A stretch of 64,000 bases of DNA from Ferruginibacter sp. (GCA_019638485.1 JAHBTP010000001.1:1444445-1508444); one strand, 5' to 3'; positions 1-9,734 are shown, counted from the first letter of the stretch. A program made the numbers and translations. The notes: a model not told the origin generated them from the sequence alone.

Positions 1-22
1 TACTTTTTTTAACATCACTCAA
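1..22 (-). CDS. rpmC: Possible start of ribosomal protein L29 (partial, window edge)
   Basis: In the S10 operon of bacteria the gene after rplP is rpmC. Only about 20 bases remain here. On the minus strand two starts are possible: TTG at 22-20 (reading MSDVKKS) or ATG at 15-13 (reading MLKKV). The call rests on conserved gene order, not on recognisable protein sequence, because too few residues are inside the window. Confidence 0.35.
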
Positions 23-49
23 ATATTTTTTTGTTTCAGCAATTCAATT

Positions 50-469
50 TTAAGCTGATATATCGTGGCGTACCACAAATTTTGTAAGGATAGGTAATTT
101 TTGTGCTGCTAAAGCGAAAGCTTCTTTTGCCACCTGTTCTGGTACTCCATCAGCTTCAAAAATTATTCTTCCCGGTTGTACAATTGCAGCCCATCCTTCG
201 GGGTTACCCTTACCTTTACCCATCCTTACCTCAGCCGGTTTAGCAGTAATCGGCTTATCAGGAAAAATCCTAATCCACACGTTACCTTCCCGCTTCATGT
301 GACGTGTTAATGCCTGACGGGCACTTTCAAGTTGACGACTGGTGAGCCAAACACTATCCAGCGCTTTCAAACCATAGCTTCCAAAAGCAAGAGTAGCACC
401 CCGCTTTGTATTCCCCTTCATTCTCCCCTTCTGGGTTTTCCTGTGTTTGGTTCTTTTTGGTGATAACAT
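50..469 (-). CDS. rplP: 50S ribosomal protein L16
   Basis: Large-subunit protein that contacts 23S rRNA near the peptidyl transferase centre and helps position the A-site tRNA. The 139-residue length is normal for L16. It starts [19 protein letters not shown], a hallmark L16 N-terminus, and carries the conserved KRGATLAFG and [13 protein letters not shown] segments. It lies 53 bp downstream of rpsC in the minus-strand S10 operon and is presumably co-transcribed from the promoter ahead of rpsJ. Nothing unusual is seen. Confidence 0.98.
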   Translation of the reverse strand: MLSPKRTKHRKTQKGRMKGNTKRGATLAFGSYGLKALDSVWLTSRQLESARQALTRHMKREGNVWIRIFPDKPITAKPAEVRMGKGKGNPEGWAAIVQPGRIIFEADGVPEQVAKEAFALAAQKLPILTKFVVRHDISA

Positions 470-522
470 TTTATTTTAATTTTCTACTTTTTATACTTTT
501 TCTTTGAACTCTTCTGTTTTGA

Positions 523-1281
523 TTATCTTCTTCCGCCGCGGCCACCATCTCTTCTATCTCTACGCTCTCCGCGATCAAATCCACCATGATGATGCCTATC
601 CCCCTCACCTTTTCCTGCACCGGCAACCATATTAGGATTCAGATCACGCTTACCTAAAACTTCTCCTTTACAAATCCAAACCTTAATTCCAATTTTACCA
701 TACACGGTAAAAGCAAATACACTGGCATAATCAATATCCATACGGAATGTATGCAATGGCGTACGACCTTGTTTAATTTCTTCGCTACGGGCAATTTCTG
801 CACCGCCCAAACGACCGCTTACTTTAACTTTAATTCCTTCTGCACCCATACGCAATGCAGATACAATAGCCATCTTTACAGCTCGCTTATAGTTAATTCT
901 GTTTTCTAATTGACGAGCTATTGTTTCTCCTACAATCTGTGCATCCAATTCCGGGCGACGAATCTCCAGGATATTGATTTGAACATCTTCTTTACCACAA
1001 AGCTTCTTCAGCTCTTCTTTTATCTTATCAACCTCTCCACCACCTTTACCAATGATAATACCCGGTTTAGAAGTATGGATGGTAACAATCATTTTATTAA
1101 AGGTGCGCTCAATAACAATCTTGGCAATTCCACCTTTACTGATACGAGCATTAAGGTAGTTTCTGATTTTATTATCTTCAATCAGTTTGCCTGAATAGTC
1201 TTTTTTATTAGCATACCAGCTACTTTCCCAGCCCCTGATAATGCCTAATCTTGCGCTAATCGGATTGGTTTTCTGACCCAT
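523..1281 (-). CDS. rpsC: 30S ribosomal protein S3
   Basis: Small-subunit protein at the mRNA entry channel. The 252 residues include the [14 protein letters not shown] start, the KH domain with its GXXG loop ([13 protein letters not shown], about residues 73-85) and the C-terminal S3 domain ([13 protein letters not shown]). The last 30 residues or so form a Gly/Arg/Asp/His-rich tail (after [14 protein letters not shown]) that is longer and more RG-rich than the core fold needs. Such tails vary between Bacteroidota species. It sits between rplV and rplP in the usual order. Confidence 0.98.
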   Translation of the reverse strand: MGQKTNPISARLGIIRGWESSWYANKKDYSGKLIEDNKIRNYLNARISKGGIAKIVIERTFNKMIVTIHTSKPGIIIGKGGGEVDKIKEELKKLCGKEDVQINILEIRRPELDAQIVGETIARQLENRINYKRAVKMAIVSALRMGAEGIKVKVSGRLGGAEIARSEEIKQGRTPLHTFRMDIDYASVFAFTVYGKIGIKVWICKGEVLGKRDLNPNMVAGAGKGEGDRHHHGGFDRGERRDRRDGGRGGRR

Positions 1282-1319
1282 ATTTTTTATTTGCCCTCGG
1301 TTTTACCGAAGATGATTAT

Positions 1320-1709
1320 TTAGTTTTCAGTTGTTGTTTCGGTTTCCTTTTTTGCTCCTCTTTTTATTTTAGGAACTGCAGTATCTACAATAACGGTAAC
1401 ATGGTTACTGCGTTTACGCACACGATAACCACGACCCTGAGGAGCCGGACGCATACGTTTAATAACTCGTGCACCATCAACCATAATTGTTTTTACAACC
1501 AATCCACTCTCATCTGCACCTTCATTTTTTTGCTTCCAGTTATTAATCGCTGATAAAACCAGTTTACGTAAAGGAACAGCCGGGTGTTTTGGATTATGAT
1601 CCAAAATTGCCAATGCCTTTTCAATTTCCATTCCGCGAATAAGATCAGCCAGCAACCTCATCTTTCTGGGTGAGGTAGGATAGTTACTCAATTTTGCTAC
1701 TGCTTCCAT
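1320..1709 (-). CDS. rplV: 50S ribosomal protein L22
   Basis: Large-subunit protein that lines the nascent-peptide exit tunnel with a long beta hairpin. The 129-residue product has the typical start ([19 protein letters not shown]), the [15 protein letters not shown] helix region and the basic hairpin [18 protein letters not shown] short basic tail ending in [10 protein letters not shown] follows the conserved fold. It lies 38 bp downstream of rpsS in the S10 operon. Confidence 0.98.
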   Translation of the reverse strand: MEAVAKLSNYPTSPRKMRLLADLIRGMEIEKALAILDHNPKHPAVPLRKLVLSAINNWKQKNEGADESGLVVKTIMVDGARVIKRMRPAPQGRGYRVRKRSNHVTVIVDTAVPKIKRGAKKETETTTEN

Positions 1710-1746
1710 GTTTTATAAAATATATTGTACTACGTGTACTGCTTAA

Positions 1747-2019
1747 TTAAGAAATTTTCTTGCTTGAGTGGCTTCTAAAGTTGCGTGTAGATGCAAACTC
1801 TCCCAATTTGTGTCCTACCATAAATTCAGTTACATAAACCGGAATAAATTTATTGCCATTATGAACTGCCAGTGTATGACCAACGAAATCAGGGCTAATA
1901 GTGCTTCTGCGCGACCATGTTTTAATCACTCCCTTTTTTAATTTACCATCATTCATCGCCAAAATCTTTCCTTCCAGATTATGATCGATATAAGGTCCTT
2001 TTTTTAATGAACGAGCCAT
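1747..2019 (-). CDS. rpsS: 30S ribosomal protein S19
   Basis: Small-subunit head protein that binds 16S rRNA with S13 near the A and P sites. The 90 residues show the family start [12 protein letters not shown] and the conserved [21 protein letters not shown] and [14 protein letters not shown] segments (here [15 protein letters not shown]). Length and order (between rplB and rplV) are standard. Confidence 0.98.
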   Translation of the reverse strand: MARSLKKGPYIDHNLEGKILAMNDGKLKKGVIKTWSRRSTISPDFVGHTLAVHNGNKFIPVYVTEFMVGHKLGEFASTRNFRSHSSKKIS

Positions 2020-2072
2020 GTTTTATAGTTGTTTATTTCCATGCTTTACCATGGTATTTTAACATTGATGTT

Positions 2073-2915
2073 TTATTTATTCGGTAATTTTTTACCATTT
2101 CTTCTACTTAAAATCAATTTATCAGATCCCTTACCTCTTGTACGCGTAATTTCACCTTTTGCATATTTCCCTTTACGGCTTCTCGGGTGTCCACCGGATG
2201 CTCTTCCTTCGCCACCACCCATTGGGTGATCCACAGGGTTCATAGCTACTGCACGAGTACGGGGCCTGATTCCTTTCCATCGGTTTCTTCCCGCCTTGCC
2301 CACACTTTGCAAACCATGATCACTATTTCCGGTTACGCCTACAGTAGCATAACAATTAACAAGCACTTTACGAATTTCTCCACTTGGCATTTTTAATACG
2401 GCATACTTATCTTCTTTACCACTCAACTGGGCAGAAGTTCCTGCGCTTCTCACCAATACTCCACCTTGGCCGGGACGCATCTCCACATTATGTACATTAG
2501 TACCTAATGGCATATTTTTCAACTTCAATGCATTGCCTAATTCAGGAGCTACATCATCACCGCTAATAATAGTTTGACCAACCTGTAATCCTTGGGGTGC
2601 TAAAATGTAACGCTTCTCACCATCTGCATAAGAAAGCAGGGCAATAAACGCAGTACGGTTAGGATCGTATTCGATTGTTTTAACAACAGCAGGAATATTT
2701 TTCTTGTCGCGTTTAAAATCAATTACACGAAACATGATTTTATTTCCACCACCCATGTAGCGCATGCTGCGTCGTCCCTGAAAGTTTCTACCACCAGTAT
2801 TCTTTTGTTTTTCTAACAAAGATTTTTCCGGAACATTGGTAGTAACCTCAGCATAGGCATTTCCCACTCTCCAGCGTGTGCCTGCGGTTGTTGGTTTAAA
2901 TTTTTTAAGTGCCAT
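2073..2915 (-). CDS. rplB: 50S ribosomal protein L2
   Basis: Large-subunit protein required for subunit association and peptidyl transferase assembly. The 280 residues are the usual L2 size. The conserved C-terminal domain is present, with [20 protein letters not shown] (the essential His region) and the [14 protein letters not shown] motif. The N-terminal part has [12 protein letters not shown] and the RNA-binding OB-like fold. It lies between rplW and rpsS in the operon. Confidence 0.98.
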   Translation of the reverse strand: MALKKFKPTTAGTRWRVGNAYAEVTTNVPEKSLLEKQKNTGGRNFQGRRSMRYMGGGNKIMFRVIDFKRDKKNIPAVVKTIEYDPNRTAFIALLSYADGEKRYILAPQGLQVGQTIISGDDVAPELGNALKLKNMPLGTNVHNVEMRPGQGGVLVRSAGTSAQLSGKEDKYAVLKMPSGEIRKVLVNCYATVGVTGNSDHGLQSVGKAGRNRWKGIRPRTRAVAMNPVDHPMGGGEGRASGGHPRSRKGKYAKGEITRTRGKGSDKLILSRRNGKKLPNK

Positions 2916-2974
2916 TTTTAATTTCTTTTAATTTGTCAAAACTTTGCGGTGCTGACCACCATTCATTTGCTTTA

Positions 2975-3274
2975 TTATACCGTTTCGTATAAGTCAATAC
3001 TTTCTCCTTCTGCCAAAGAAACCAATGCTTTCTTTTTAACAGGAGTACGTCCGGAAACAAACCCGGCCTTAGTATATCTTGATTTAGCTTTTGAAGGCAT
3101 TACCCAGGTATTTACCTCCAAAACCTGAACACCATAGAACTTTTCTATAGCATTTTTAATTTCCAGTTTATTTGCCTTTTTATCTACAATAAAAGTGTAG
3201 CGGTTATTCTTTTCAGAAAACCTATTTGCTTTCTCGCTTAAAACCGGTTTTATTAAAACATCAGACAGTTTCAT
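2975..3274 (-). CDS. rplW: 50S ribosomal protein L23
   Basis: Exit-site ribosomal protein that docks trigger factor and SRP. The 99-residue product starts MKLSDVLIKPVLSEKA and contains the conserved YTFIVDKKANKLEIKNAIE region and the VLEVNTWVMPSK strand, matching bacterial L23. It is placed between rplD and rplB, with 31 bp to rplD and 59 bp to rplB. Confidence 0.98.
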   Translation of the reverse strand: MKLSDVLIKPVLSEKANRFSEKNNRYTFIVDKKANKLEIKNAIEKFYGVQVLEVNTWVMPSKAKSRYTKAGFVSGRTPVKKKALVSLAEGESIDLYETV

Positions 3275-3305
3275 GTCAATTTTTTTGAAATTTTATCTTC
3301 TATAA

Positions 3306-3941
3306 TTATGCTTCTACAGTTTCAGTTGCACTAAACATCTTTGCCGCACTTTCAGTCATCACTAATACATTGGCATTAAGAATATCAAAAATATTCATAT
3401 CACTAAGCACAGTACCTGTTACACCATCCACATTACGCATACTCAGGCACAAATTGTTATCGTATTCAGGAATTACAAACAATGTTTTTTTACGATTGGC
3501 ATTAAGGCTTTTTAAAATACCCGTAAAAGTTTTTGTTTTTGGTGCATCTAAGCTTATATCTTCCAAAACCACAATAGCATTATCTTTTGCTTTATGAGAA
3601 AGTGCACTGATTTTTGCCAAATCCTTTTCCTTACGATTCATCTTTAATTCGTACTTATGTGGCTTAGGTCCAAAAATAGTACCACCTCCTTTATACAATG
3701 GGTTACGAATATTTCCTTTACGTGAACCGCCGGTGCCTTTTTGTTTGTGTAACTTATGTGAAGCTCCTTTCACTTCACTACGGGTTTTCACTTTGTGTGT
3801 ACCCTGACGTTGAGCAGCACGGTATTGCTTAACAGCCAAATAGATAATATGATCATTTGGTGTAGCGGCAAAAATTTCATCCGGAAGGTCAACAGTTCTG
3901 CCGGTCTTTTCTCCTTTTTGATTTATAATATCAAGTTGCAT
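3306..3941 (-). CDS. rplD: 50S ribosomal protein L4
   Basis: Tunnel-wall ribosomal protein; in some bacteria it also represses its own operon, which cannot be judged from this sequence. The 211 residues include the extended basic loop of L4 (KTRSEVKGASHKLHKQKGTG, then GSRKGNIRNPLYKGGG) and the C-terminal Rossmann-like part (VLEDISLDAPKTKTFTGILK). Only one base separates its ATG at 3941 from the rplC stop codon at 3943, consistent with translational coupling. Confidence 0.98.
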   Translation of the reverse strand: MQLDIINQKGEKTGRTVDLPDEIFAATPNDHIIYLAVKQYRAAQRQGTHKVKTRSEVKGASHKLHKQKGTGGSRKGNIRNPLYKGGGTIFGPKPHKYELKMNRKEKDLAKISALSHKAKDNAIVVLEDISLDAPKTKTFTGILKSLNANRKKTLFVIPEYDNNLCLSMRNVDGVTGTVLSDMNIFDILNANVLVMTESAAKMFSATETVEA

Positions 3942-3942
3942 A

Positions 3943-4560
3943 TTACTTCTGAATTAAAACGATTGAACCATTATGACCCGGAACCGAGCCACTTATTAAT
4001 ATATAATTCTTTTCTGGAAATATTTTCATCACTTCCAATCCTTTAGCCTTCACCCGATCTCCACCCATACGGCCTGCCATACGCATACCTTTAAATACAC
4101 GGCTGGCATCAGATGAGTTACCTATAGAACCCGGTGCACGCTGACGATCATGCTGACCGTGAGATTGCTCTCCAACACCGGAAAAGCCATGGCGCTTAAC
4201 CACTCCTTGAAATCCTTTTCCTTTAGATGTGCCAACCACATCTACTTTTTCTCCTTCGGAAAAGATATCAACAGTAATAGTTTCACCTACTGCCTTAACA
4301 ATGTCGCTATCGCGTATTTCTTTAACTATTTTTTTGGGGGCTGAATTAGCCTTAGAGAAGTGATTGATTTCAGATTTCAGAAAGCGGTTTTCTTTCTTAT
4401 CACCAAATGCAATCTGGAGGGCATTATAACCATCTGTTTCTACAGTTTTCTTTTGAGTTACTACGCAAGGCCCTGCTTCAATTATTGTTACTGCAGTTTG
4501 CTTACCGGTAGCATCAAAGATACTGGTCATGCCAATTTTTTTTCCAATAATACTCTTCAT
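3943..4560 (-). CDS. rplC: 50S ribosomal protein L3
   Basis: Early-assembly 23S rRNA-binding protein. I place the start at the ATG at 4560 because the family begins [12 protein letters not shown], seen here as [15 protein letters not shown]. The open frame continues 16 codons further upstream without L3-like sequence. The 205-residue product has the conserved [13 protein letters not shown] and [20 protein letters not shown] segments. About 110 bp separate it from rpsJ, the longest gap within this part of the operon. Confidence 0.97.
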   Translation of the reverse strand: MKSIIGKKIGMTSIFDATGKQTAVTIIEAGPCVVTQKKTVETDGYNALQIAFGDKKENRFLKSEINHFSKANSAPKKIVKEIRDSDIVKAVGETITVDIFSEGEKVDVVGTSKGKGFQGVVKRHGFSGVGEQSHGQHDRQRAPGSIGNSSDASRVFKGMRMAGRMGGDRVKAKGLEVMKIFPEKNYILISGSVPGHNGSIVLIQK

Positions 4561-4672
4561 CGTATCTGTTTTATACCCAGCGCTCCTCAAAGGGAGATAG
4601 GTGTTCATACTTTTTCTTTAAGAACTTACCAAACGCCTTTCCCGGTTCATTAATATTGAACGGGAAGGTTCA

Positions 4673-4978
4673 TTAGGCTTTAATTTGAACGTCCACACCA
4701 CTGGGTAAATCCAACTTGCTCAGCGCATCTACAGTGCGGCTAGAACTGGTGTGAATATCCAACAAACGCTTATGCGTACACAATTGAAACTGCTCACGCG
4801 CCTTCTTATTTACGTGAGGAGAACGCAGTACAGTAAAAATCTTTTTGTGCGTGGGTAAAGGAATAGGACCTGTAACCACAGCACCTGTACTACGCACAGT
4901 TTTTACAATCTTTTCAGCAGACTTATCTACCAAATTGTGGTCGTAAGACTGTAATTTAATTCTGATTCTTTGTGACAT
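4673..4978 (-). CDS. rpsJ: 30S ribosomal protein S10
   Basis: First gene of the S10 operon. S10 is a small-subunit head protein and, with NusB, part of antitermination complexes in bacteria. The 101-residue protein starts [18 protein letters not shown] and has the conserved [20 protein letters not shown] loop. A near-consensus promoter lies 42 to 72 bp upstream of its ATG. Unlike many genomes, no fusA, rpsG or rpsL gene precedes it here. Confidence 0.98.
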   Translation of the reverse strand: MSQRIRIKLQSYDHNLVDKSAEKIVKTVRSTGAVVTGPIPLPTHKKIFTVLRSPHVNKKAREQFQLCTHKRLLDIHTSSSRTVDALSKLDLPSGVDVQIKA

Positions 4979-5019
4979 ATAAAAAGAACTTTAAAATTCC
5001 CCTTTTTTGAATTGGAGTG

Positions 5020-5050
5020 CAAAGGTAGGGGGATGTTTTTAATTAGCAAA
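5020..5050 (-). promoter_or_regulatory. Promoter of the S10 operon
   Basis: On the minus strand TTTG (5050-5047) is followed by a 19-base spacer and TACCTTTG (5027-5020). This matches the Bacteroidota housekeeping consensus of TTTG at -33 and TAnnTTTG at -7 exactly. The predicted transcript starts a few bases downstream, leaving a leader of roughly 35 nt before the rpsJ ATG. Confidence 0.85.
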
Positions 5051-5966
5051 AAGAATTCCCCTTTTTTTTCAGATTATTTCGTGCAAAACTACGTATGCGC
5101 GCAATTGAGGCTTTGGGGGTAATAAAGCAAAATAAAATGACCGGTATAAGGTCCGCAAATTCAGCTACTACCCTGTTTACCAGTAAAATACACTTTGGGG
5201 CTCTGTAGGCATAGGATCGCTTTTCAGCATCTGTTCCGGCCATTCGCTTGTACACGGTACCGCTTCTGTCCGGCAGCCCAATGGCAGAAGTGCAGGTAGC
5301 AGCTAAGCATAATCAGATGGCTGTTTTGATCATATAACAATTGGGAAAACCCCTAATTATAAGGGAATCAAAATAATGTCTTCATTTCAAGGTGAAACGA
5401 GATGAGAAAGTAAGTGGTTTTTTAATTTGAAATACTGGAGGCCATTTGGCAAATTCGCTCAGTTAGATGGATTTAAGGTTATGAAATAGAAAACCTCTTT
5501 TGGGCACCGTACAAAACAATACCTAATTTAAAATATAAAATTTTGAATAAGTATTTCTCGTCTATTCGTCTGCGTTATACCACCAAAATATCGAGAACGA
5601 GTTATTGTTGTATGTTGATATAATTCGGAGATTTAAATCGGGTACAGGGTTGAAAACCCCTATATTAAATGGAATTTACCGGTTTATTACCTATAAATAC
5701 CGAACCTGAGGTATTGTTTTGGGCTTTAAAATTTACGAACTTTGAATTGGGGTCAGCGGGACGCTGACCCCGGGCAGGATTCCAATTTGAATTATAAGAT
5801 TTTTGCCATTTGCTTTCCCATTAATACCACACTCTAATAACGGATATTCTTGTCGTAATAGCGTGCAACCTCTTATCATTTAGGCTTTTGAGATACTTCA
5901 ATACAATATCAAATAAATAATTGATTATATGTAAAATTTAATTAACTTAGTACTTCAATTATTTGA
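5051..5966. other. Gene-poor interval between the S10 operon and an unknown lipoprotein gene
   Basis: About 0.9 kb without a gene I can support. A 70-codon minus-strand frame (5043-5255) has no recognisable family and overlaps the rpsJ promoter, so I do not call it. The only structure I see is one inverted copy of the hairpin repeat (5680-5772). The part nearest the S10 operon (about 5080-5340) looks less A+T-rich than the flanks and could be a decayed gene or an unrecognised RNA. Confidence 0.5.
5680..5772 (-). repeat. Inverted outlying copy of the two-hairpin repeat family
   Basis: Read on the minus strand this begins with a perfect 10-bp stem (GGGGTCAGCG, 3-nt loop, CGCTGACCCC, 5749-5771). 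It continues with CCAATTCAAAGTTCG, an A/T-rich stretch, AAAACAATACCT, and a second arm TACCT...AGGTA. The order and wording match the copies at 60.6-61.8 kb, for example ACCCCAATTCAAAGTTCG at about 60732-60750. The first stem has a sequence of its own but keeps its pairing. Confidence 0.75.
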
Positions 5967-5974
5967 TATGTATA

Positions 5975-5984
5975 CCCCCCCCCC
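5975..5984. repeat. Ten-cytosine homopolymer at the 5' end of a lipoprotein gene
   Basis: The plus strand has ten consecutive C residues in an otherwise A+T-rich region. An ATG at 5968-5970 just upstream reads through the tract for 24 codons and stops at 6040-6042. Adding one C (or removing two) would put that ATG in frame with the lipoprotein gene and supply a full signal peptide (…RFKKWVFYPIAVMFISLF, then FSSC). This is the arrangement of a slipped-strand phase-variation switch, although an assembly indel would look the same. Confidence 0.7.
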
Positions 5985-6041
5985 GCTACGTCCGGTAATT
6001 TTCAGCGATTTAAAAAATGGGTTTTTTATCCTATTGCTGTA

Positions 6042-7160
6042 ATGTTCATATCTCTTTTCTTCTCCTCATGCGTGAAAGACGAGTTTTATAAACCACCTTT
6101 AAACTTTTCTAAAACCACAACCGAATCTATAGATGAAATAAAGGATTGGTTAGATGAACAAGGTGATTCCAGCAGACCGAGAACAAATGAATTTATATCC
6201 TTGATAAAAATTAATGCCGAATTTGAAAACATGTATTATGAGGAGTATGGTGATGACCAAACCTTATTAATAATTCCAATTCGTTCAATTTATTTTAGTC
6301 AAAACATCGAACACGGAAAAACTCCATTACAATTTTTAATAATCAGAGAAAATAATGAGGGCTTAATATTGAGGGGGGATTTTGTTCTATTTTATCCAAA
6401 TGACCCAAATATTATTTCTTTGCCGGAACGATCATTCGAAAGGTTTTTCACAGCTCACAAAAGTGAACAAAACGGAAGATTTGTACTTCTAACATTTGCA
6501 GATCGAAAAATTGCAGAATACGAAATTATAAATGATGCCCTTCAATCTGTTACATTTTTGACCGCTGAAAATGCAGTAGAGTTTGGATCACCTACGGGCT
6601 GCATACAATACACCGTAGTAAGATTATATTTTGATTTATCAACTGGTGAGATTTTGGATTACGATATAATTTGGGAAGGAACTATTTGTAATAATAATTG
6701 TTTACCTTGGGAGAGTTTTTGCGATGAACAAGGCGGCGGAGGTACAAGCACAGAGCAGGAGCCCGAGCCTTGCTCCGTTGACGTAATCTTTCTTGTTCGT
6801 GAATTATTCGAAGGAGGGTTACGAGGTTCGATTATTGCAAAATATACACTCCATGGAATGAAATACCCAAATAATCCTGCCCTTAATTATTTTACAGCTA
6901 TTGATAAAAATGGTGAATCTTATTTGACCTATTTGGGAGGTCCATCACTTAACGATAACTATTCAACTTCCTATCATCCTTGGTGGGCAATATATCGTGA
7001 AATATCAAACACTTTCGCTTTGAATGGTGACAATAAAAGAGCCAGTGCAGTGGTTGCTGGGTCTTTAGAATATCCAAATCAGTCAGGCTATATACCGGGT
7101 AATCCACCTAAAGCATTTAGTAACTATACTAATTGGTTGGCTTCAACAGCTTTAAAATAA
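6042..7160 (+). CDS. Unrecognised lipoprotein, start possibly controlled by the upstream C tract
   Basis: I do not recognise the family. From the ATG at 6042 the 372-residue product starts MFISLFFSSCVKDEF, which has a lipobox-like LFFSSC but no basic n-region and too short a hydrophobic core. The frame is open back to 5967 and encodes RFKKWVFYPIAV directly before this Met, so the real signal peptide probably starts upstream of the C tract at 5975-5984. The body is acidic and rich in aromatic residues, with a Gly/Glu linker (EQGGGGTSTEQEPEPC) near residue 225-240 and a C-terminal part of about 130 residues. Four bases separate it from the next gene, so they probably form an operon. Confidence 0.75.
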   Translation: MFISLFFSSCVKDEFYKPPLNFSKTTTESIDEIKDWLDEQGDSSRPRTNEFISLIKINAEFENMYYEEYGDDQTLLIIPIRSIYFSQNIEHGKTPLQFLIIRENNEGLILRGDFVLFYPNDPNIISLPERSFERFFTAHKSEQNGRFVLLTFADRKIAEYEIINDALQSVTFLTAENAVEFGSPTGCIQYTVVRLYFDLSTGEILDYDIIWEGTICNNNCLPWESFCDEQGGGGTSTEQEPEPCSVDVIFLVRELFEGGLRGSIIAKYTLHGMKYPNNPALNYFTAIDKNGESYLTYLGGPSLNDNYSTSYHPWWAIYREISNTFALNGDNKRASAVVAGSLEYPNQSGYIPGNPPKAFSNYTNWLASTALK

Positions 7161-7164
7161 AAAA

Positions 7165-7986
7165 ATGAACAAGTTCTATAAATTTTTATCTGTTTCCATG
7201 GTGTTAACCACCTTGGCTATATCTCATTTACAAGCGCAAAATTCCTTAAAAGAAGGCTTGGCAATAATAACTTCCGGAATTGGGAATATAGACAGTTTCC
7301 CCGCTACAGATGTTTATACAGACACAATTTGGCGAACAGATGAAAAGATATGGTTTAAAGACAGCTTAATCATAATTGAACAAAAACGATTTCAAAATAC
7401 TTTCACAGATGAGGAAGTCAGGCTGTCAGATGTTGTCTTTTGTAAGTATGTTTTTATAGATTTAAAAACTTTAAATAGTCAGAATTACGGCACATTCAGC
7501 GACACAGCTACTCCTTACTCAAATTATAAGTATAAAAATATATATATATGGAATTTCTTTAAAGAAAAGAATAATAGTGCCAAAAAATTAAACTCTCCTT
7601 TTAAAATCCTCCCTGATACAGTTATTAACAACAAGGTTATAAAAAGAGTTAGGGAATATATTGACTCTCTCCCTTTCTTAAAATACTCTATCTATTATGC
7701 AGATTGTACTATAAAGCCTAATATTTTTCAGTTCAATCCATACATCGACGATTTACTTGGAGGGTGTAAAACATATCTTAATGAGTGGTATTACAAAGAT
7801 GACAGAAACAAAAGTATTACCATGTATAGAATTGAAAAGGAAAAATTAAGCCCGGAAGAAAAAAGAGTTTTCTCAGCATGGGAAAAAAATGCACTTACCA
7901 TAAAACTTCCATTATTAGAAGGAGAATCGGCTTTGAAAGAGTTTTTTATATGTGATGATGAGAAACATCTTCAGAGATCTAAATAA
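7165..7986 (+). CDS. Unrecognised exported protein
   Basis: The 273-residue product begins with a clear SPI signal peptide (MNKFYKFLSVSMVLTTLAIS, cleavage likely after HLQAQ). The mature part is Lys- and Asp-rich, with short runs such as DDLLGGCKTYLNEWYYKDD, and has no family I recognise. It follows the lipoprotein gene by four bases. The pair reads as a small envelope operon of unknown role. No homologue of either gene is visible elsewhere in the window. Confidence 0.8.
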   Translation: MNKFYKFLSVSMVLTTLAISHLQAQNSLKEGLAIITSGIGNIDSFPATDVYTDTIWRTDEKIWFKDSLIIIEQKRFQNTFTDEEVRLSDVVFCKYVFIDLKTLNSQNYGTFSDTATPYSNYKYKNIYIWNFFKEKNNSAKKLNSPFKILPDTVINNKVIKRVREYIDSLPFLKYSIYYADCTIKPNIFQFNPYIDDLLGGCKTYLNEWYYKDDRNKSITMYRIEKEKLSPEEKRVFSAWEKNALTIKLPLLEGESALKEFFICDDEKHLQRSK

Positions 7987-8186
7987 GATGGAGAGTAAAT
8001 TACCCTAAACTTAAGACAACAGATTAAGGCAGGACTACCAATGCTCTGCCTACCGGTTATACATTTTTTTGAGATAACCTGTTTGCTGCCAAACGCAATA
8101 CTTTTGGAAATAAACACCCAAAAACAGGATGCCCTGATTGGTAACCTATTTAATCTTATTTCAACATGGTACTGGATGAATTATTT

Positions 8187-8194
8187 TACCTTCG
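8187..8194 (+). promoter_or_regulatory. Probable -7 box for guaA
   Basis: TACCTTCG matches TAnnTTTG with one change (T to C at the third T). It ends 4 bp before the preferred guaA ATG at 8199, implying a very short or absent leader. No clear -33 TTTG is seen at 19-21 bp. Confidence 0.4.
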
Positions 8195-8198
8195 CGAC

Positions 8199-9728
8199 AT
8201 GCAAACAGAGAAGATTTTAATTTTGGATTTTGGCTCACAATATACCCAGCTCATTGCACGTGTAATACGAGAAGCAAATGTTTACTGTGAAATTATTCCG
8301 TATAAAAAAAGAGTAGTATCACAGCCCGGTCTAAAAGGTATTATTTTGTCAGGCTCTCCTTTTTCTGTTAATGACAGGGATGCTCCCCAGATAGATATTC
8401 GGCATTTACTTTCCATCGCACCGGTATTAGGGATATGCTACGGTGCACAACTTAGTGCTAAACTTTTGGGTGGCGTGGTTGAAAAAAGCGATCAACGTGA
8501 ATATGGCCGTGCCAGTCTGCATATAAAAGAAACCGAAAACCTATTTAAAAATATTTCTTCTTCATCTCAGGTGTGGATGAGTCATAGTGATACCATAACA
8601 TCACTTCCACCCAACTTTACCATTACGGCTACTACTGACAGTATTCCGGTTGCTGCATTTTGTGTAAATGATTTACCCTTATACGGATTACAATTTCATC
8701 CTGAAGTATATCATTCCACAGAGGGGAAAAACATGCTTCATAATTTTTTGTTCAATATTTGCGGATGCAAAAATGAATGGACTCCACAACATTTTATTTC
8801 TGACACCATAGATACACTTAAAAAAGAAATTGGAAACCAAAAGGTAGTGATGGCAATAAGCGGAGGGGTGGATAGTACTGTTGCTGCAACCTTGTTACAT
8901 AAGGCAATCGGACATGCTCTATTTTGCATTTTTGTAGATAACGGCTTATTACGTAAAAATGAATTTGAAGAGGTATTAAAAGTCTATCAAACTATTGGTT
9001 TAAATGTAAAAGGTGTAGATGCACGAAATGAATTCTATACCCAATTAAAAGGTAAAGTTTTACCTGAAGATAAACGCAAGGCAATTGGAGCGCAATTCAT
9101 TAAAATATTTGAACGCGAAGCGCACAGGTTAAAGGATATTACGTATTTAGGCCAAGGCACCATCTATCCAGATGTGATTGAATCTGTTTCTGTACATGGA
9201 CCATCTGTTACTATCAAATCTCATCATAACGTGGGTGGATTACCCGAGAAAATGAATTTAAAATTAGTAGAACCGCTTCGCCTATTGTTTAAAGACGAAG
9301 TAAGAAAAATAGGTGCAGAACTGGGCATCCCACAAAATTTGTTAAATCGGCATCCATTTCCCGGACCGGGCTTAGGAATTCGTATTTTAGGAGAAGTAAA
9401 TGAAAAGAAGGTGCAGCTATTACAAGAGGCTGATGATATTTATTTAAAACTTTTGCAAAAACATAATGTATATAACCAGGTTTGGCAAGCCGGCGCCATT
9501 TTACTACCCGTAAAAAGTGTAGGCGTAATGGGGGATGAACGCACTTATGAATACACCCTTGCGTTACGCGCAGTAACATCCGTTGATGGAATGACTGCAG
9601 ATTGGGCTCACCTGCCGTATGAATTTCTGGCAGAAGTATCTAATGAAATCATTAATCGCGTAAAGGGAATTAACCGGGTAGTATATGATATCAGTAGTAA
9701 ACCCCCGGCAACAATTGAATGGGAATAA
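8199..9728 (+). CDS. guaA: GMP synthase (glutamine-hydrolysing)
   Basis: Converts XMP, ATP and glutamine to GMP, the last step of guanine nucleotide synthesis. An N-terminal class I glutamine amidotransferase domain shows the nucleophile in [12 protein letters not shown] and the His/Glu pair in LQFHPEVYH. An ATP-pyrophosphatase domain follows with the P-loop-like [11 protein letters not shown], and the C-terminus ([11 protein letters not shown]) is the standard dimerisation domain ending. I chose the ATG at 8199 ([17 protein letters not shown]) because the family starts close to this segment. An ATG at 8166 in the same frame would add 11 residues upstream of the probable -7 box. Confidence 0.97.
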   Translation: MQTEKILILDFGSQYTQLIARVIREANVYCEIIPYKKRVVSQPGLKGIILSGSPFSVNDRDAPQIDIRHLLSIAPVLGICYGAQLSAKLLGGVVEKSDQREYGRASLHIKETENLFKNISSSSQVWMSHSDTITSLPPNFTITATTDSIPVAAFCVNDLPLYGLQFHPEVYHSTEGKNMLHNFLFNICGCKNEWTPQHFISDTIDTLKKEIGNQKVVMAISGGVDSTVAATLLHKAIGHALFCIFVDNGLLRKNEFEEVLKVYQTIGLNVKGVDARNEFYTQLKGKVLPEDKRKAIGAQFIKIFEREAHRLKDITYLGQGTIYPDVIESVSVHGPSVTIKSHHNVGGLPEKMNLKLVEPLRLLFKDEVRKIGAELGIPQNLLNRHPFPGPGLGIRILGEVNEKKVQLLQEADDIYLKLLQKHNVYNQVWQAGAILLPVKSVGVMGDERTYEYTLALRAVTSVDGMTADWAHLPYEFLAEVSNEIINRVKGINRVVYDISSKPPATIEWE

Positions 9729-9734
9729 ATATTT

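Noticed and set aside
910..1194. Plus-strand ORF opposite rpsC
   Set aside because: Antisense shadow of the conserved S3 KH region.
5043..5255. 70-residue minus-strand ORF beside rpsJ
   Set aside because: Overlaps the S10 operon promoter, has no recognisable family and no start context; it looks like chance coding capacity.
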